Origin: an uncultured Faecalibacterium sp.
GTDB taxonomy: Bacteria > Bacillota > Clostridia > Oscillospirales > Ruminococcaceae
Length of the DNA: 64,000 nt
Direction: 5' to 3'
Assembly: GCA_934548045.1 (NCBI GenBank)
Contig: CAKTEM010000012.1
Coordinates: 1-64,000 of the forward strand
The first letter of the stretch is position 1. Every line of letters begins with the position of its first letter. The notes beneath the pieces were generated by a model. It ran no database searches. It had not been told where the DNA came from and saw only the letters and a program-made list of their open reading frames with translations. Below are positions 33,733 through 41,471 of this stretch, piece after piece. Made by a program: the position numbers and the translations under genes.

Positions 33733-34698
33733 ATGGCAGAAAAAACCAAACAGAAGCCGTTAAAGCGGCACCCCAGTAAGCTCAAGAGAATGAGCGCGTA
33801 CATGATTTTGACCCTCATCCTGATCAGCATCGTGGCCGTATTGTTCGCGTTCCCTCTGTACTGGATCATCACCGGTTCCTTCAAGACCGGTGCAGCCATC
33901 AACTCGACGACCCCCGAATGGTGGCCGCATGAGTGGGTGCTGACGAACTATCAGAAGCTGTTTGCCGGTAAGAGCGCGCCGCTCTGGCAGCTGGCGATCC
34001 CGTTCAGCTCTTCGTTCAGTTCCACGGGCGACCCCATCTACTTCTCGGTCGGCCCCACCGTTCCGGCGGCGATCCGCTGGATGGTGAACACCGTCTTTAT
34101 GGCCGTCATGTCCATGATTTTGACCTGCATCACTGCGGCAATGGCAGGCTATGCGCTGGCAAAGAAGCGTTTCGTCGGCCGCAAGCTGCTGTTTACCCTC
34201 ATCGTCTGCGCAATGGCTCTGCCCAAGCAGGTCATTCTGATTCCCTTGCTGCGTGAGATGTCGTCTCTCAACCTGTACAACACCATCTGGGCGGTCATTT
34301 TCCCCATCGTCGGCTGGCCGTTCGGCGTCTTCCTGATGAAGCAGTTCAGTGAGGGCATCCCCACCGAGATGATCGAAGCAGCCCGTATCGACGGTGCAAG
34401 CGAAGCACGTACCTTTATCAGCGTCGTGCTTCCGATGGTCAAGCCGGGCATCGGTGCGCTGGCGATCTTCACCTTCATCAACAGCTGGAATGACTACTTC
34501 ATGCAGTTGATCATGTTGTCCAGCACCAGCAACCTGACCATCTCTCTGGGCATTGCAAAGCTGCAGGCAGAGAACAGCACCGACTTTGGTCTGATCATGG
34601 CAGGCGCGGCACTGGCGGCAGTTCCTATCATCATCATCTTCCTCATTTTCCAGAAGTACTTCACCAAGGGCATCGCAATGGGTGCTGTCAAGGGCTAA
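33733..34698 (+). CDS. Sugar ABC transporter permease 2
   Basis: A 321-residue MalG/UgpE-class permease with six helices and the EAA loop EAARIDGASEARTFISVVLP. GGGAGG precedes the ATG and it begins 15 bases after permease 1. It has an insertion of about 40 residues in the first periplasmic loop (WPHEWVLTNYQKLF...) compared with short family members. Part of the sialic acid importer by context. Confidence 0.92.
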   Translation: MAEKTKQKPLKRHPSKLKRMSAYMILTLILISIVAVLFAFPLYWIITGSFKTGAAINSTTPEWWPHEWVLTNYQKLFAGKSAPLWQLAIPFSSSFSSTGDPIYFSVGPTVPAAIRWMVNTVFMAVMSMILTCITAAMAGYALAKKRFVGRKLLFTLIVCAMALPKQVILIPLLREMSSLNLYNTIWAVIFPIVGWPFGVFLMKQFSEGIPTEMIEAARIDGASEARTFISVVLPMVKPGIGALAIFTFINSWNDYFMQLIMLSSTSNLTISLGIAKLQAENSTDFGLIMAGAALAAVPIIIIFLIFQKYFTKGIAMGAVKG

Positions 34699-34708
34699 AA
34701 TTTCGACT

Positions 34709-34763
34709 GCGGTCTGCAAGATGCGAGGCTCGCCCGAGAGCCGAAGCAGATGCAGGGAACCGC
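34709..34763 (+). other. Intercistronic RNA stem-loop between permease 2 and nanA
   Basis: Nested pairings GCGGT/ACCGC, CTGCA/TGCAG and GGCTC/GAGCC form one elongated hairpin with internal loops. No T-run follows. It may be a processing or stabilising structure that sets the ratio of transporter to catabolic mRNA. Confidence 0.55.
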
Positions 34764-34840
34764 AAGAGGGCATTGATGCAGTTACTCAGACAACAAGCAT
34801 ATAGGGCTTGATGCAAATTTAGAGAAGGAGACAGCGAATC

Positions 34841-35770
34841 ATGAAAGACATCAAAAAGTATCAGGGCGTTATTCCGGCTTTCTATGCCTGCTATGACAAA
34901 GAAGGCAACATTTCGGTCGAGGGCGTCAAAGCTCTGACCCGTCACCTCATCGCAAAAGGCGTGAAGGGCGTGTATGTCGGCGGTTCTTCCGGTGAGTGCA
35001 TCTATCAGCATCCGGATGAGCGCAAGAAGCTGTTGGAAGCAGTCATGAGCGAGGCAAGGGGCAAGATCACCGTCATCGCACATGTCGGCTGCAACAACAC
35101 CGCCGATAGTATGGAGCTGGCCGCTCATGCCGAGAGCGTGGGAGTCGATGCCATCGCATCCATCCCTCCCATCTACTTCCATCTGCCGGAATACGCCATC
35201 GCAAAGTACTGGAACGACATGTCCGCTGCCGCTCCCAATACGGAATTCGTCATCTACAACATCCCTCAGCTGGCAGGCACCGGTCTGACGATGAGCCTGC
35301 TGCATGAGATGCTCAAGAACCCGAACGTTGTCGCCGTCAAGAACAGCTCGATGCCGACCCAGGATATCCAGATGTTCAAAGATGCCGGCATCGCGGCACG
35401 CGGCGAGGGCAACTTCGTGGTCTTCAATGGCCCGGATGAGCAGTTCGTTTCCGGCCGTGTCATCGGCGCAGACGGCGGCATCGGCGGCACCTACGCTGTC
35501 ATGCCCGAGCTGTATCTCGCAATGCACAACCTCATCAACGAAGGCAAGATCGAGCAGGCAAGAGCCATCCAGTATGACGCTGACCGCATCATTTATAAGA
35601 TGTGCGAGGCGCACGGCAACCTGTACGCCGTGCAGAAAGAGATCCTGCGCCGGATGTACGGCCTTGAGCTGGGCGGCGTCCGCGCCCCGATGCCCGGTCT
35701 TATCCCCGAGGATGAACCCATCGTTGCCGAAGCACAGGCAATGATCGAAGCCGCCATCGCAAAGCTCTAA
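34841..35770 (+). CDS. nanA: N-acetylneuraminate lyase
   Basis: A 309-residue member of the DHDPS/NAL family that cleaves sialic acid to pyruvate and N-acetylmannosamine. Schiff-base Lys167 lies in VVAVKNSS, Tyr139 in VIYNIP, and the carboxylate-binding motif reads GSSGE (48-52) where many members have GSTGE. Sialic acid rather than dihydrodipicolinate is inferred from nanE, nanK and nanQ directly downstream. GAGAAGGAG precedes the ATG. Confidence 0.93.
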   Translation: MKDIKKYQGVIPAFYACYDKEGNISVEGVKALTRHLIAKGVKGVYVGGSSGECIYQHPDERKKLLEAVMSEARGKITVIAHVGCNNTADSMELAAHAESVGVDAIASIPPIYFHLPEYAIAKYWNDMSAAAPNTEFVIYNIPQLAGTGLTMSLLHEMLKNPNVVAVKNSSMPTQDIQMFKDAGIAARGEGNFVVFNGPDEQFVSGRVIGADGGIGGTYAVMPELYLAMHNLINEGKIEQARAIQYDADRIIYKMCEAHGNLYAVQKEILRRMYGLELGGVRAPMPGLIPEDEPIVAEAQAMIEAAIAKL

Positions 35771-35775
35771 AACTT

Positions 35776-35830
35776 AAAAAAGCACCCCTCTCCATCTCTT
35801 TTTCACAGAGGGGAGAGGTGGGTGCTTTTT
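35776..35830 (+). terminator. Terminator-like hairpin between nanA and nanQ
   Basis: AAAAAGCACCC...CTCTCC pairs with GGAGAGGTGGGTGCTTTTT apart from a two-base bulge. A second intra-operon terminator, so expression steps down again before nanQ or there is read-through. Confidence 0.75.
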
Positions 35831-35873
35831 ATGGTTTCCAGCACCCATCAAAAAACAAGGAGAATATCATATC

Positions 35874-36335
35874 ATGATCTGCGATACTCTGGAGAACCTG
35901 AACCGCTACCGCGGCCTCCACAAGAACTTCGATACCGCCATTGATTACCTCACCGCATACCATGTGGCGCACGACTTGAGCGAGCTTCCGCTGGGCAGCA
36001 CCGAGGTGGACGGCGAAAACGTTTTTATCAACGTGATGGAAGCCGACCTGCACCCGGACGAGGGTTCGCATCTGGAATATCATCACAAATACGCTGATTT
36101 GCAAATTGATTTAACCGGCGGCGAGGGTTGGGGCTTTACCACCAATCGCGGCACGGAAGTCGGCGAATTCAGCGGGGATATCGGCTTTCAGGACAGTGCG
36201 GACGTTGTCAGCGGTGCGCTGGGTGAAGGACGGTTCGTCCTCTTCTTCCCGGGAGAACTGCACCGCCCGGGTGTCGCCAGTGCCGACTGCGCCCATGTCC
36301 GGAAAGCGGTCATCAAAATCAAGATGGAGGGTTAA
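35874..36335 (+). CDS. nanQ: YhcH/YjgK/YiaL family protein, sialic acid anomerase-like
   Basis: A 153-residue cupin-fold protein of the YhcH (DUF386) family. In Escherichia coli the homologue NanQ speeds opening of alpha-N-acetylneuraminate to the form used by the lyase. Metal-ligand pattern EYHHKYADLQIDL and late FFPGELHRPG are present. AAGGAG precedes the ATG, and it ends three bases before nanE. Confidence 0.88.
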   Translation: MICDTLENLNRYRGLHKNFDTAIDYLTAYHVAHDLSELPLGSTEVDGENVFINVMEADLHPDEGSHLEYHHKYADLQIDLTGGEGWGFTTNRGTEVGEFSGDIGFQDSADVVSGALGEGRFVLFFPGELHRPGVASADCAHVRKAVIKIKMEG

Positions 36336-36338
36336 ACA

Positions 36339-37043
36339 ATGGATAAGGAAAAACTGTTTGCTCAGATCAAAGGCGGCCTGATCGTCAGCTGTCAGGCACT
36401 GGAAACAGAGCCGCTGTACACCAAAGAGGGCGGCGTGATGCCCCTGATGGCAAAAGCTGCCGCCATGAGCGGTGCGGTCGGCATCCGTGCAAATACCGTG
36501 CGCGACATCACCCAGATCAAAGAAGTTGTTGACCTGCCTGTCATTGGCATCATCAAGAAAGATTATCCCGGCACGCCGATGTACATCACCGTCACCATGA
36601 AGGAAGTCGACGAACTGGTGGCCTGCGGCGTGGATATCCTTGCGGTGCAGGGCACGGGCGCACTTCGTCCGGACGGTTCCACCTCGGCGGAATTTATCCG
36701 TGCCATCAAGGCAAAGTATCCCAACCAGCTGCTGATGGCCGACTGCGATAACTTTGAAAATGCAATGGCCTGCGCTGAGGCCGGTGCGGATTTTGTCGGC
36801 ACCACCATGCGCGGCTATACCCCCGAGACGAAGGGTATCGACGACATCGACTTTGAATTCGTCCACAAGCTGGCAACGGAATGTCCGGCAAAAATCATCG
36901 CAGAGGGTCACATCCACTATCCGGAACAGGCGGTCAAGGCTCTGGAAGCCGGTGCGTTCGCGCTGGTCGTCGGCGGTGCTATCACTCGCCCGGCGGAGAT
37001 CACGGCACGGTTCACCGGTGCCATCAACGCCATGAAAAAATAA
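36339..37043 (+). CDS. nanE: N-acetylmannosamine-6-phosphate 2-epimerase
   Basis: A 234-residue TIM-barrel epimerase converting ManNAc-6-P to GlcNAc-6-P. GGLIVSCQALETEPL, GIRANTVRDI, IIKKDYPGTPMYITVT and ADCDN are typical. GGAGG precedes the ATG. It takes the product of NanK, encoded next. Confidence 0.95.
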   Translation: MDKEKLFAQIKGGLIVSCQALETEPLYTKEGGVMPLMAKAAAMSGAVGIRANTVRDITQIKEVVDLPVIGIIKKDYPGTPMYITVTMKEVDELVACGVDILAVQGTGALRPDGSTSAEFIRAIKAKYPNQLLMADCDNFENAMACAEAGADFVGTTMRGYTPETKGIDDIDFEFVHKLATECPAKIIAEGHIHYPEQAVKALEAGAFALVVGGAITRPAEITARFTGAINAMKK

Positions 37044-37065
37044 AAGATTGAAAGGGAACTTGCGG

Positions 37066-37995
37066 ATGAACGTTTATTTTGCAATTGACATCGGTGGCAC
37101 CTCGGTCAAGCTGGGTCTGGTCGATGAGACCGGCGCGATTCTGGCAAAGGCCGAAGAGAGCGTCAGCTTTGATGGCTGGAAAACCCCGATCCTGACCACC
37201 GTCCTCCGCGCAGCTGAAGATTTTTTGAAGGCGCAGGACAAAAAGCCCGAAGACCTCAAGGGCATCGCGGTCTCGGCGACCGGCCAGATCGACAGCAAGG
37301 CAGGTGTCGTGGTCGGCACCTGCGGCAACCTCCCGAACTATATTGGAAGCAACATCAAGGGTGAGCTGGAAGCAAAATTCGGCCTGCCGGTCACCGTTGC
37401 CAACGATGCAAACTGCATGTGCCTCGGCGAAGTCTGGGTCGGCGGCGCGAAGGGCTATACCGATGTCATCGGTGTCACCATCGGCACCGGCGTCGGCGGC
37501 GGTATCCTGACCGGCGGACGCCTGCTGGAAGGTTCGCGCGGCCTTGGCGGTGAGCTGGGCCACTTCCGTACCCACGCAGTCAACGGTGCGCTCTGCACCT
37601 GCGGCGCGGCTGGCTGCTGGGAGCGTTATGCGGCGACCAGCGCGCTGGTGCGCTCGGCACGTTCCTATAAATCCGAGTGGGATAATGGTCGAATCATTTT
37701 TGAACAGGCCAAGGCAGGCAACACCCGTCTGAGAGCCCTCATTGAGGACTGGGTGGATGAAATTGCGCAGGGTCTGGAAGGTATGGTGCATATCTTCAAT
37801 CCGCAGCTCATCCTAATTGGCGGCGGCGTGTCTTCCCAGCAGGAACTGCTCATCGAGCCGCTGGCGGAAAAGGTGCGCAAGAACGTTATGCCTGCTTTTG
37901 CTGAAGGGCTGGAAATCCGCGCGGCAGAGCTTCACAACGACGCCGGCATGGTAGGTGCAGTCTATTATTTCCGAAAAACATACGAAAATCTGTGA
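37066..37995 (+). CDS. nanK: N-acetylmannosamine kinase, ROK family
   Basis: A 309-residue ROK-family sugar kinase. The ATP site DIGGTSVKLGLVDETG (5-20), the catalytic region VANDANCMCLGE, GTGVGGGI and the zinc motif CTCGAAGCWE are all intact. ManNAc as substrate is inferred from position between nanE and the rest of the cluster. AAAGGGAACTT precedes the ATG; a TTG six codons upstream is less likely. Confidence 0.92.
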   Translation: MNVYFAIDIGGTSVKLGLVDETGAILAKAEESVSFDGWKTPILTTVLRAAEDFLKAQDKKPEDLKGIAVSATGQIDSKAGVVVGTCGNLPNYIGSNIKGELEAKFGLPVTVANDANCMCLGEVWVGGAKGYTDVIGVTIGTGVGGGILTGGRLLEGSRGLGGELGHFRTHAVNGALCTCGAAGCWERYAATSALVRSARSYKSEWDNGRIIFEQAKAGNTRLRALIEDWVDEIAQGLEGMVHIFNPQLILIGGGVSSQQELLIEPLAEKVRKNVMPAFAEGLEIRAAELHNDAGMVGAVYYFRKTYENL

Positions 37996-38016
37996 AATTC
38001 ATGGAAGGTGACTGAG

Positions 38017-38655
38017 ATGAAAAAGCATATTCTCTGCCTGGGTGATTCCAACACCCACGGCTATTGTGCAGACCCCAAGGACTGCGCTGACGGCGGCATC
38101 CGCTTCAATGAGGACGAGCGTTGGACCTGCCGCCTTCAGACTGCACTGGGCAGTGACTATCTGGTGACGGAAGAGGGCCTTTCCGGTCGGACGACCGTTT
38201 TTGTTGACCCGATCCATGAGTCGATGGACGCGCTGTCGGTGATTTATCCCATCCTCAAGAGCCATGAGTTCATCGACCTGCTGATCATCATGCTGGGAAC
38301 CAACGACGTCAAGGAGCGGTTCGCCGCAAATGAATATGTCATCGGTGCAGGTATGGAACGTCTCATCCAGCGCGCGAAAACGGTCGATTGCTGGGGAACC
38401 AAGGCTCCCAATATTCTAGTGGTCGCACCGCCGCGCATTGGCGATGGCTTCCACGATGACGTCATGGGCAATGGCTGCATCGAGCGTTCCCGTGGTGTGG
38501 CGGAGCAGTTCCGCATCGTGGCAGAGCGCAATCATGTGCATTTCTTAAACGCTGAGGATTGCGAGTTCAACCATGTGGACTTCATGCACCTGACCCGGAA
38601 GGGTCACGCACAGCTGGCCGACAAGCTGGCCGCGTTGGTGCCGGAACTGGTTTAA
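38017..38655 (+). CDS. SGNH/GDSL hydrolase, possible sialate O-acetylesterase
   Basis: A 212-residue SGNH esterase: block I LCLGDSNTHGY (Ser11 region), block III GTNDVK, and block V DFMHLTRKGH supply the Ser-Asp-His triad. It has no signal peptide, so it works in the cytosol. As last gene of the nan operon, 21 bases after nanK, it may remove O-acetyl groups from imported sialic acids so NanA can act; that is inference. By sequence it resembles bacterial arylesterases more than the large NanS esterases. Confidence 0.82.
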   Translation: MKKHILCLGDSNTHGYCADPKDCADGGIRFNEDERWTCRLQTALGSDYLVTEEGLSGRTTVFVDPIHESMDALSVIYPILKSHEFIDLLIIMLGTNDVKERFAANEYVIGAGMERLIQRAKTVDCWGTKAPNILVVAPPRIGDGFHDDVMGNGCIERSRGVAEQFRIVAERNHVHFLNAEDCEFNHVDFMHLTRKGHAQLADKLAALVPELV

Positions 38656-38668
38656 AATTTAAGTTATT

Positions 38669-38717
38669 ACAACCGGGCTTTGCTGCCGTAAATCAGTGCA
38701 GCGAGGCCCGGTTGTTT
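38669..38717 (+). terminator. Terminator of the nan operon
   Basis: ACAACCGGGC pairs with GCCCGGTTGT, with an inner TTGCTGC/GCAGCGA stem, followed by a short T-run. Confidence 0.8.
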
Positions 38718-38742
38718 GCATTTGTAGCTTTGACTTGCCCGA

Positions 38743-38801
38743 CATGCCAATGGCTCGCCCTTTGGGAGAGCTGGCGAGCGAACGCGAGACTGAGAGGGCT
38801 A
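38743..38801 (-). repeat. Dispersed hairpin repeat, copy 4 (inverted)
   Basis: Minus-strand copy with the conserved ends and the AGCTCTCCC-AAA-GGGCGAGCC hairpin; its variable part (CTCGCGTTCGCTCGC) pairs less well than in the other three. Its outer end touches the -35 region of the spoIVA promoter. Confidence 0.82.
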
Positions 38802-38830
38802 TCATATCTGTTCCCCTTCAAACATACAAT
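38802..38830 (+). promoter_or_regulatory. Sigma-E-like promoter of spoIVA
   Basis: TCATATC (six of seven matches to the sigma-E -35 consensus KMATATT), a 14-base spacer and CATACAAT (full match to the sigma-E -10). No good sigma-A pair is seen. In spore formers spoIVA is a mother-cell sigma-E gene, so the match is meaningful. Confidence 0.7.
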
Positions 38831-38854
38831 TTGCTGTAAGGAGGGGAGTGCGAT

Positions 38855-40363
38855 TTGGAAAAACAGGAACTTTTGGAGCAGGGCGCAGTCTGCCGCGAGA
38901 TTGGCGCGCGGACAGGCGGCGATATCCTGATTGGTGTGGTCGGTCCGGTGCGGACCGGAAAAAGCACGTTGATAAAACAGTTCATGGAAAAGCTGGTGCT
39001 GCCGGTCGTCGAACCCGAGGCGGCACGCCAACGGGCAAGAGATGAACTGCCGCAATCAGCTGCCGGGCGAACCATCATGACGACCGAGCCGAAATTCATC
39101 CCGGAAAAAGCGGTGCCGCTGGAACTGGAAGGCGGCGGTGAGTGTCGGGTTCGGCTCATCGACTGCGTGGGGTACATGGTCGAAGGGGCGATGGGCCACG
39201 AGGAAAACGATAAGCCCCGGATGGTGAAAAGTCCGTGGTTCGAGGAGGAGATTCCCTTTGACCTTGCGGCGGAGACGGGAACCCGGAAAGTCATCCGCGA
39301 CCACTCGACCATCGGCATCGTCGTCACGACTGATGGAACCATCAGCGAGATACCACGCGAAAATTACATTCCAGCGGAAAAACGGGTCATTGACGAGCTG
39401 GAAGAACTGGGAAAGCCCTTTGTGATTTTGCTCAACTCCACCCATCCGGACGCACCGGAGACGAAAGCGTTGGCGGCCGAGATGGAACAGAGCTATGGGC
39501 GGAGCGTCCTTCCGGTCAGCTGCATCGACCTTGACGAAAGCGATTTGAATGAGATCTTGCGCGAGGTGCTGTACGAATTCCCGGTGCGTGAGCTGGATTT
39601 TGCTCTGCCACGCTGGGTGACGATGCTTGACCGGGGCCACTGGCTGCAAACCGAGGTGTACACGGCGGCAATGGCCTGTTCGGAGCGCATCGCCCGGATG
39701 AAGGACGTTGCGGCGAAAAAGGACACCGCAAGCGCGGTCGAGATGGCCTGCGACGCCGTGGAGCAGACGACCCTCAGTGGAATGAACCTCTCGGAAGGAA
39801 TCGTCCGCATTACCGTGATTTTAAAGCCAGATGTCTTCTATCAGGTGCTGAGCGAGCAGACCGGGCTGGAGATCGGCGATGAGGCCGGATTGATGCCCTG
39901 CATTATCGGACTTGCCCGGGCGAAACGGGAGTACGAGAAGATTCGGAGTGCGCTGGAACAGGTCGAGGCGACCGGCTACGGCATCGTGATGCCGACCATC
40001 GACGAGCTTTCGCTGGAAGAGCCCGAGATCGTCCGGCAGGGTGGGCGGTATGGTGTCCGGCTCGAGGCTAGTGCGCCGTCCATCCACATGATGAAAGCGG
40101 TCATCCACACCGAGATAAGCCCTATCGTCGGCACCGAAAAGCAGAGCGAAGACCTTGTGCAGAGTTTACTGGGGGATTTTGAATCCGACCCGGAAAAACT
40201 CTGGGAGTCGAACATTTTTGGCAAAAGCCTGCACGAACTCGTCAATGAGGGATTGCAGAACAAGCTTCTGCACATGCCGCAGGAGGCCCGGACCCGTTTG
40301 CAGGAAACGCTCGAGAAAGTCATCAATGACGGCTGTACCGGACTCATCTGTATTTTGCTGTGA
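38855..40363 (+). CDS. spoIVA: Stage IV sporulation protein A
   Basis: A 502-residue SpoIVA, the ATPase that forms the basement layer of the spore coat around the forespore. Walker A GPVRTGKS (30-37), the TRAFAC-like GTPase/ATPase domain to about 235, a middle domain and the conserved C-terminal GLICILL are present; Bacillus SpoIVA is 492 residues. The start is TTG with AAGGAGG about ten bases upstream. It has its own promoter and terminator. The gene is intact, although the likely host genus is usually described as non-spore-forming. Confidence 0.95.
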   Translation: MEKQELLEQGAVCREIGARTGGDILIGVVGPVRTGKSTLIKQFMEKLVLPVVEPEAARQRARDELPQSAAGRTIMTTEPKFIPEKAVPLELEGGGECRVRLIDCVGYMVEGAMGHEENDKPRMVKSPWFEEEIPFDLAAETGTRKVIRDHSTIGIVVTTDGTISEIPRENYIPAEKRVIDELEELGKPFVILLNSTHPDAPETKALAAEMEQSYGRSVLPVSCIDLDESDLNEILREVLYEFPVRELDFALPRWVTMLDRGHWLQTEVYTAAMACSERIARMKDVAAKKDTASAVEMACDAVEQTTLSGMNLSEGIVRITVILKPDVFYQVLSEQTGLEIGDEAGLMPCIIGLARAKREYEKIRSALEQVEATGYGIVMPTIDELSLEEPEIVRQGGRYGVRLEASAPSIHMMKAVIHTEISPIVGTEKQSEDLVQSLLGDFESDPEKLWESNIFGKSLHELVNEGLQNKLLHMPQEARTRLQETLEKVINDGCTGLICILL

Positions 40364-40364
40364 A

Positions 40365-40409
40365 AAAAGCGTTGGAGACGACCGAATAGGTCAGACCTCC
40401 AACGCTTTT
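40365..40409 (+). terminator. Terminator of spoIVA
   Basis: AAAAGCGTTGGAG pairs perfectly with CTCCAACGCTTTT. Confidence 0.85.
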
Positions 40410-40484
40410 CTGCGTGAATCTCAGAATTTTTCGGAAAAATCAAAAATATTTTTGAAAGTACAGATTATTGGACATGTGATAAAT

Positions 40485-40490
40485 TATACT
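40485..40490 (+). promoter_or_regulatory. Probable -10 box of the small acidic protein gene
   Basis: TATACT, 67 bases before the start codon; the -35 region is not convincing. Confidence 0.4.
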
Positions 40491-40556
40491 GTATTCAGGA
40501 CGAGAAAATAAGGCTCGCCGGACAAAAATCAACTGCTTTTCAGGGAGGATGCACAA

Positions 40557-40712
40557 ATGAAAGACTTCGATTTTGGTTACTTTGGCACCGGGGATGAGGG
40601 CTATGCCCAGTACATGACTGCTTTCGAGCGGAACTTCGGCGTGGACAACGAAAATGATGACCTGTCGCTGGACAGCGATTTCGCAGAAGACGATAACGAC
40701 GAGGATTTTTAA
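40557..40712 (+). CDS. Small acidic protein, 51 residues
   Basis: A 51-residue protein starting MKDFDFGYFGTGDEGYAQYM and ending in an Asp/Glu-rich tail (DDNDEDF). It has no Cys, one Arg and one Lys. GGGAGG lies seven bases before the ATG, a TATACT -10 lies upstream and a terminator follows, so it looks like a real monocistronic gene despite its size. I do not recognise the family. Its aromatic-plus-acidic composition suggests a binding peptide or an anti-factor, but nothing more can be said. Confidence 0.65.
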   Translation: MKDFDFGYFGTGDEGYAQYMTAFERNFGVDNENDDLSLDSDFAEDDNDEDF

Positions 40713-40772
40713 AGAGAGGTAGAGTGGCTCATCGAGTGAAAAGACAGCTCTGAAAATTAAAAAGCAAAAAGA

Positions 40773-40832
40773 AAAACCGCAGGCTCAGATGAAACCCGAA
40801 AATGGGGAACAAACATTTGAGCCTGCGGTTTT
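40773..40832. terminator. Bidirectional terminator
   Basis: AAAACCGCAGGCTCA and TGAGCCTGCGGTTTT pair perfectly between the small acidic gene and the convergent DUF4364 gene. Confidence 0.88.
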
Positions 40833-40852
40833 ATTTTTGGAAAGAAGATGCA

Positions 40853-41404
40853 TTACCGCTCTTCTTCAGTGAGTTTGGTGATGAGCATCTGGTAGATCTC
40901 ATTGCCCTTGAGGATGAACTGCTTTTTTACCAGTTCCGCGCTCAGGCGGTCGGGCGTGCCGATGTTCAGGCAGAACAACTCCTGGTCAAGGGCCTTGATG
41001 GTACAGCGGATGGTGCAGTGACCGTCCGCCTTTTCGGAGATGCGCGCGCTGTACTCGGCCTCTTTCCGCGCCCATGTCTGGCTGCGAAGAACGGCGGCGA
41101 CGGCACGCTCCCGGACGCTGCGCGGCAGGTCATAGGCCAGCTCCTGCGCGACTTTCCGCCCCTTGTCGGTGATGGTGTAACGGTCGTTTGCCAGCGTGAC
41201 AAGCTTCTGCTTGGTGATATCATCCAGACAGGAGCCGATCTCAAAGTAGTTGACGAGGGCTTCTTCCATCAGGGCGTCCTCGATCTCTTTGCGGCTGATC
41301 GGGCCAGCATTTTTTACCAGGTAGCACAACAGCAAGCGGATCTCGGTGCTGTTGGTCAATCCGCCGGGTCGAACTCCGGCGGTAAAAGCATCGTTTGCGG
41401 TCAT
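40853..41404 (-). CDS. DUF4364 family protein
   Basis: A 183-residue DUF4364 protein. The first 85 residues form a winged-helix-like region (LTNSTEIRLLLCYLVKNAGPISRKEI, then YTITDKGRKVAQEL), the rest an alpha/beta tail. These proteins are common in Clostridia and presumed transcription regulators, without assigned targets. The inner ATG was chosen; an ATG four codons earlier also has a GGGG in front, so the start is uncertain. A clear promoter lies 39 bases upstream, inside the end of the S1-protein gene. Confidence 0.8.
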   Translation of the reverse strand: MTANDAFTAGVRPGGLTNSTEIRLLLCYLVKNAGPISRKEIEDALMEEALVNYFEIGSCLDDITKQKLVTLANDRYTITDKGRKVAQELAYDLPRSVRERAVAAVLRSQTWARKEAEYSARISEKADGHCTIRCTIKALDQELFCLNIGTPDRLSAELVKKQFILKGNEIYQMLITKLTEEER

Positions 41405-41442
41405 CGCTCTACACATCCCCCTGAATAATCATTCTTTTATAT

Positions 41443-41471
41443 AGTATAAAAGGTTTCAGGCCGGATTGCAA
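41443..41471 (-). promoter_or_regulatory. Promoter of the DUF4364 gene
   Basis: On the minus strand TTGCAA, 17 bases, TATACT, overlapping the 3' end of the S1-domain gene. Confidence 0.7.

Noticed and set aside
34841..35770. Dihydrodipicolinate synthase (dapA)
   Set aside because: Same fold, but the gene sits in a run with nanQ, nanE and nanK and a sialic-acid-type importer, which fits the lyase.
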